Of a stretch of DNA of 13,340 nucleotides, positions 13,066 to 13,340 are shown one piece after another (the first letter of the stretch is position 1; every line of letters starts with the position of its first letter). Origin of the DNA: DATFGK01 sp046712825 (GTDB lineage Bacteria; Actinomycetota; AC-67); the NCBI GenBank assembly GCA_046712825.1, contig JBKKCR010000069.1:1-13340 (forward strand), in the 5' to 3' direction. The notes beneath the pieces are model-generated. The model was given only the letters and a program-made list of their open reading frames with translations. It had not been told where the DNA came from and did not search any database. Made by a program: the position numbers and the translations under genes.

Positions 13066-13340
13066 ATGCCGAAGGCACCGCTCTTGGACGCCGCCGAGAT
13101 CGAGCGCGCCGTCGCCGGCTTACCGAGCTGGGAGCGCTCCGACGACACGATCGTCAAGCGATTCACGTTCGAAGACTTCGCCGAGGCGTTGGCGTTCGTG
13201 AACCGGATCGCGGAACCCGCCGAGGCGATGAACCATCATCCCGACGTCGCGATCCACTGGAACGAGGTCACCCTCACGCTTTGGACCCACTCTTCGGGTG
13301 GTTTGACGGCGAAAGACTTCGAGTTGGCGCGCGCGATCGA
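13066..13340 (+). CDS. Pterin-4a-carbinolamine dehydratase (4a-hydroxytetrahydrobiopterin dehydratase), 3' end outside the window
   Basis: 91 complete codons are visible out of a family length of about 95-110. The active-site signature is present: NHHPD with His57 and His58, and His75 in LWTHSSGGLT, spaced exactly as His61, His62 and His79 of the mammalian enzyme. It dehydrates 4a-hydroxytetrahydropterin to the quinonoid dihydropterin, in bacteria usually supporting aromatic amino acid hydroxylases; related proteins take part in other pterin metabolism. No hydroxylase is seen in the window. The ATG has no ribosome site and follows a TAGGAT -10 by 7 nt, suggesting leaderless translation. Confidence 0.93.
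   Translation, partial: MPKAPLLDAAEIERAVAGLPSWERSDDTIVKRFTFEDFAEALAFVNRIAEPAEAMNHHPDVAIHWNEVTLTLWTHSSGGLTAKDFELARAI

Overview
This is a GC-rich window of about 13.3 kb, tightly packed with ordinary-looking chromosomal genes. I see no phage, IS element, CRISPR array, tRNA or rRNA gene. Several features point to an actinobacterium-like organism, probably a deep-branching or uncultured one (inference): strong GC bias, a 7Fe ferredoxin of the FdxA/FdxC type, a divergent LLM-type flavin/F420 oxidoreductase beside an FrhB-like F420 iron-sulfur protein, a small Rv0428c-type SH3 domain protein, and -10 hexamers (TANNNT) lying 4-10 nt before start codons with no ribosome binding site.

Layout. Positions 1-3858 (minus strand) read right to left: an LLM-class oxidoreductase, an EamA-type exporter, a soluble GAF-PAS histidine kinase with a TTG start, and a small membrane protein cut by the window edge whose start overlaps the kinase stop (ATGA). 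Positions 3912-5856 (plus strand) carry the FrhB-like protein and an alpha/beta hydrolase, 19 bp apart. Positions 5860-6947 (minus) carry a double zinc-ribbon protein with a C-terminal membrane segment, then a 7Fe ferredoxin with a clear hairpin terminator. Positions 6969-9388 (plus) carry a second alpha/beta hydrolase, the stand-alone SH3-like small protein and cysteinyl-tRNA synthetase. Position 9392-10435 (minus) is a zinc alcohol dehydrogenase. Position 10636-12237 (plus) is a secreted subtilisin-like protease. Position 12234-13034 (minus) is a third alpha/beta hydrolase. Position 13066 to the end (plus) is a pterin-4a-carbinolamine dehydratase, cut by the window edge.

How the genes fit together. 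The clearest functional theme is redox chemistry. The LLM oxidoreductase and the FrhB-like protein are divergently transcribed from one short intergenic region, and a 7Fe ferredoxin lies 1.6 kb away, so an F420/ferredoxin electron-transfer link is possible but not shown. The kinase has no response regulator in the window. The remaining genes look like independent housekeeping or accessory units.

The most interesting signal is regulatory. All four divergent gene pairs have -10-like elements on the two strands that overlap or share a central TA step. The best cases are a TAGGATA heptamer at 3896-3902 and ACCCTAGGAT at 13049-13058. Several downstream genes look leaderless or nearly so. No intergenic stretch exceeds about 200 bp.
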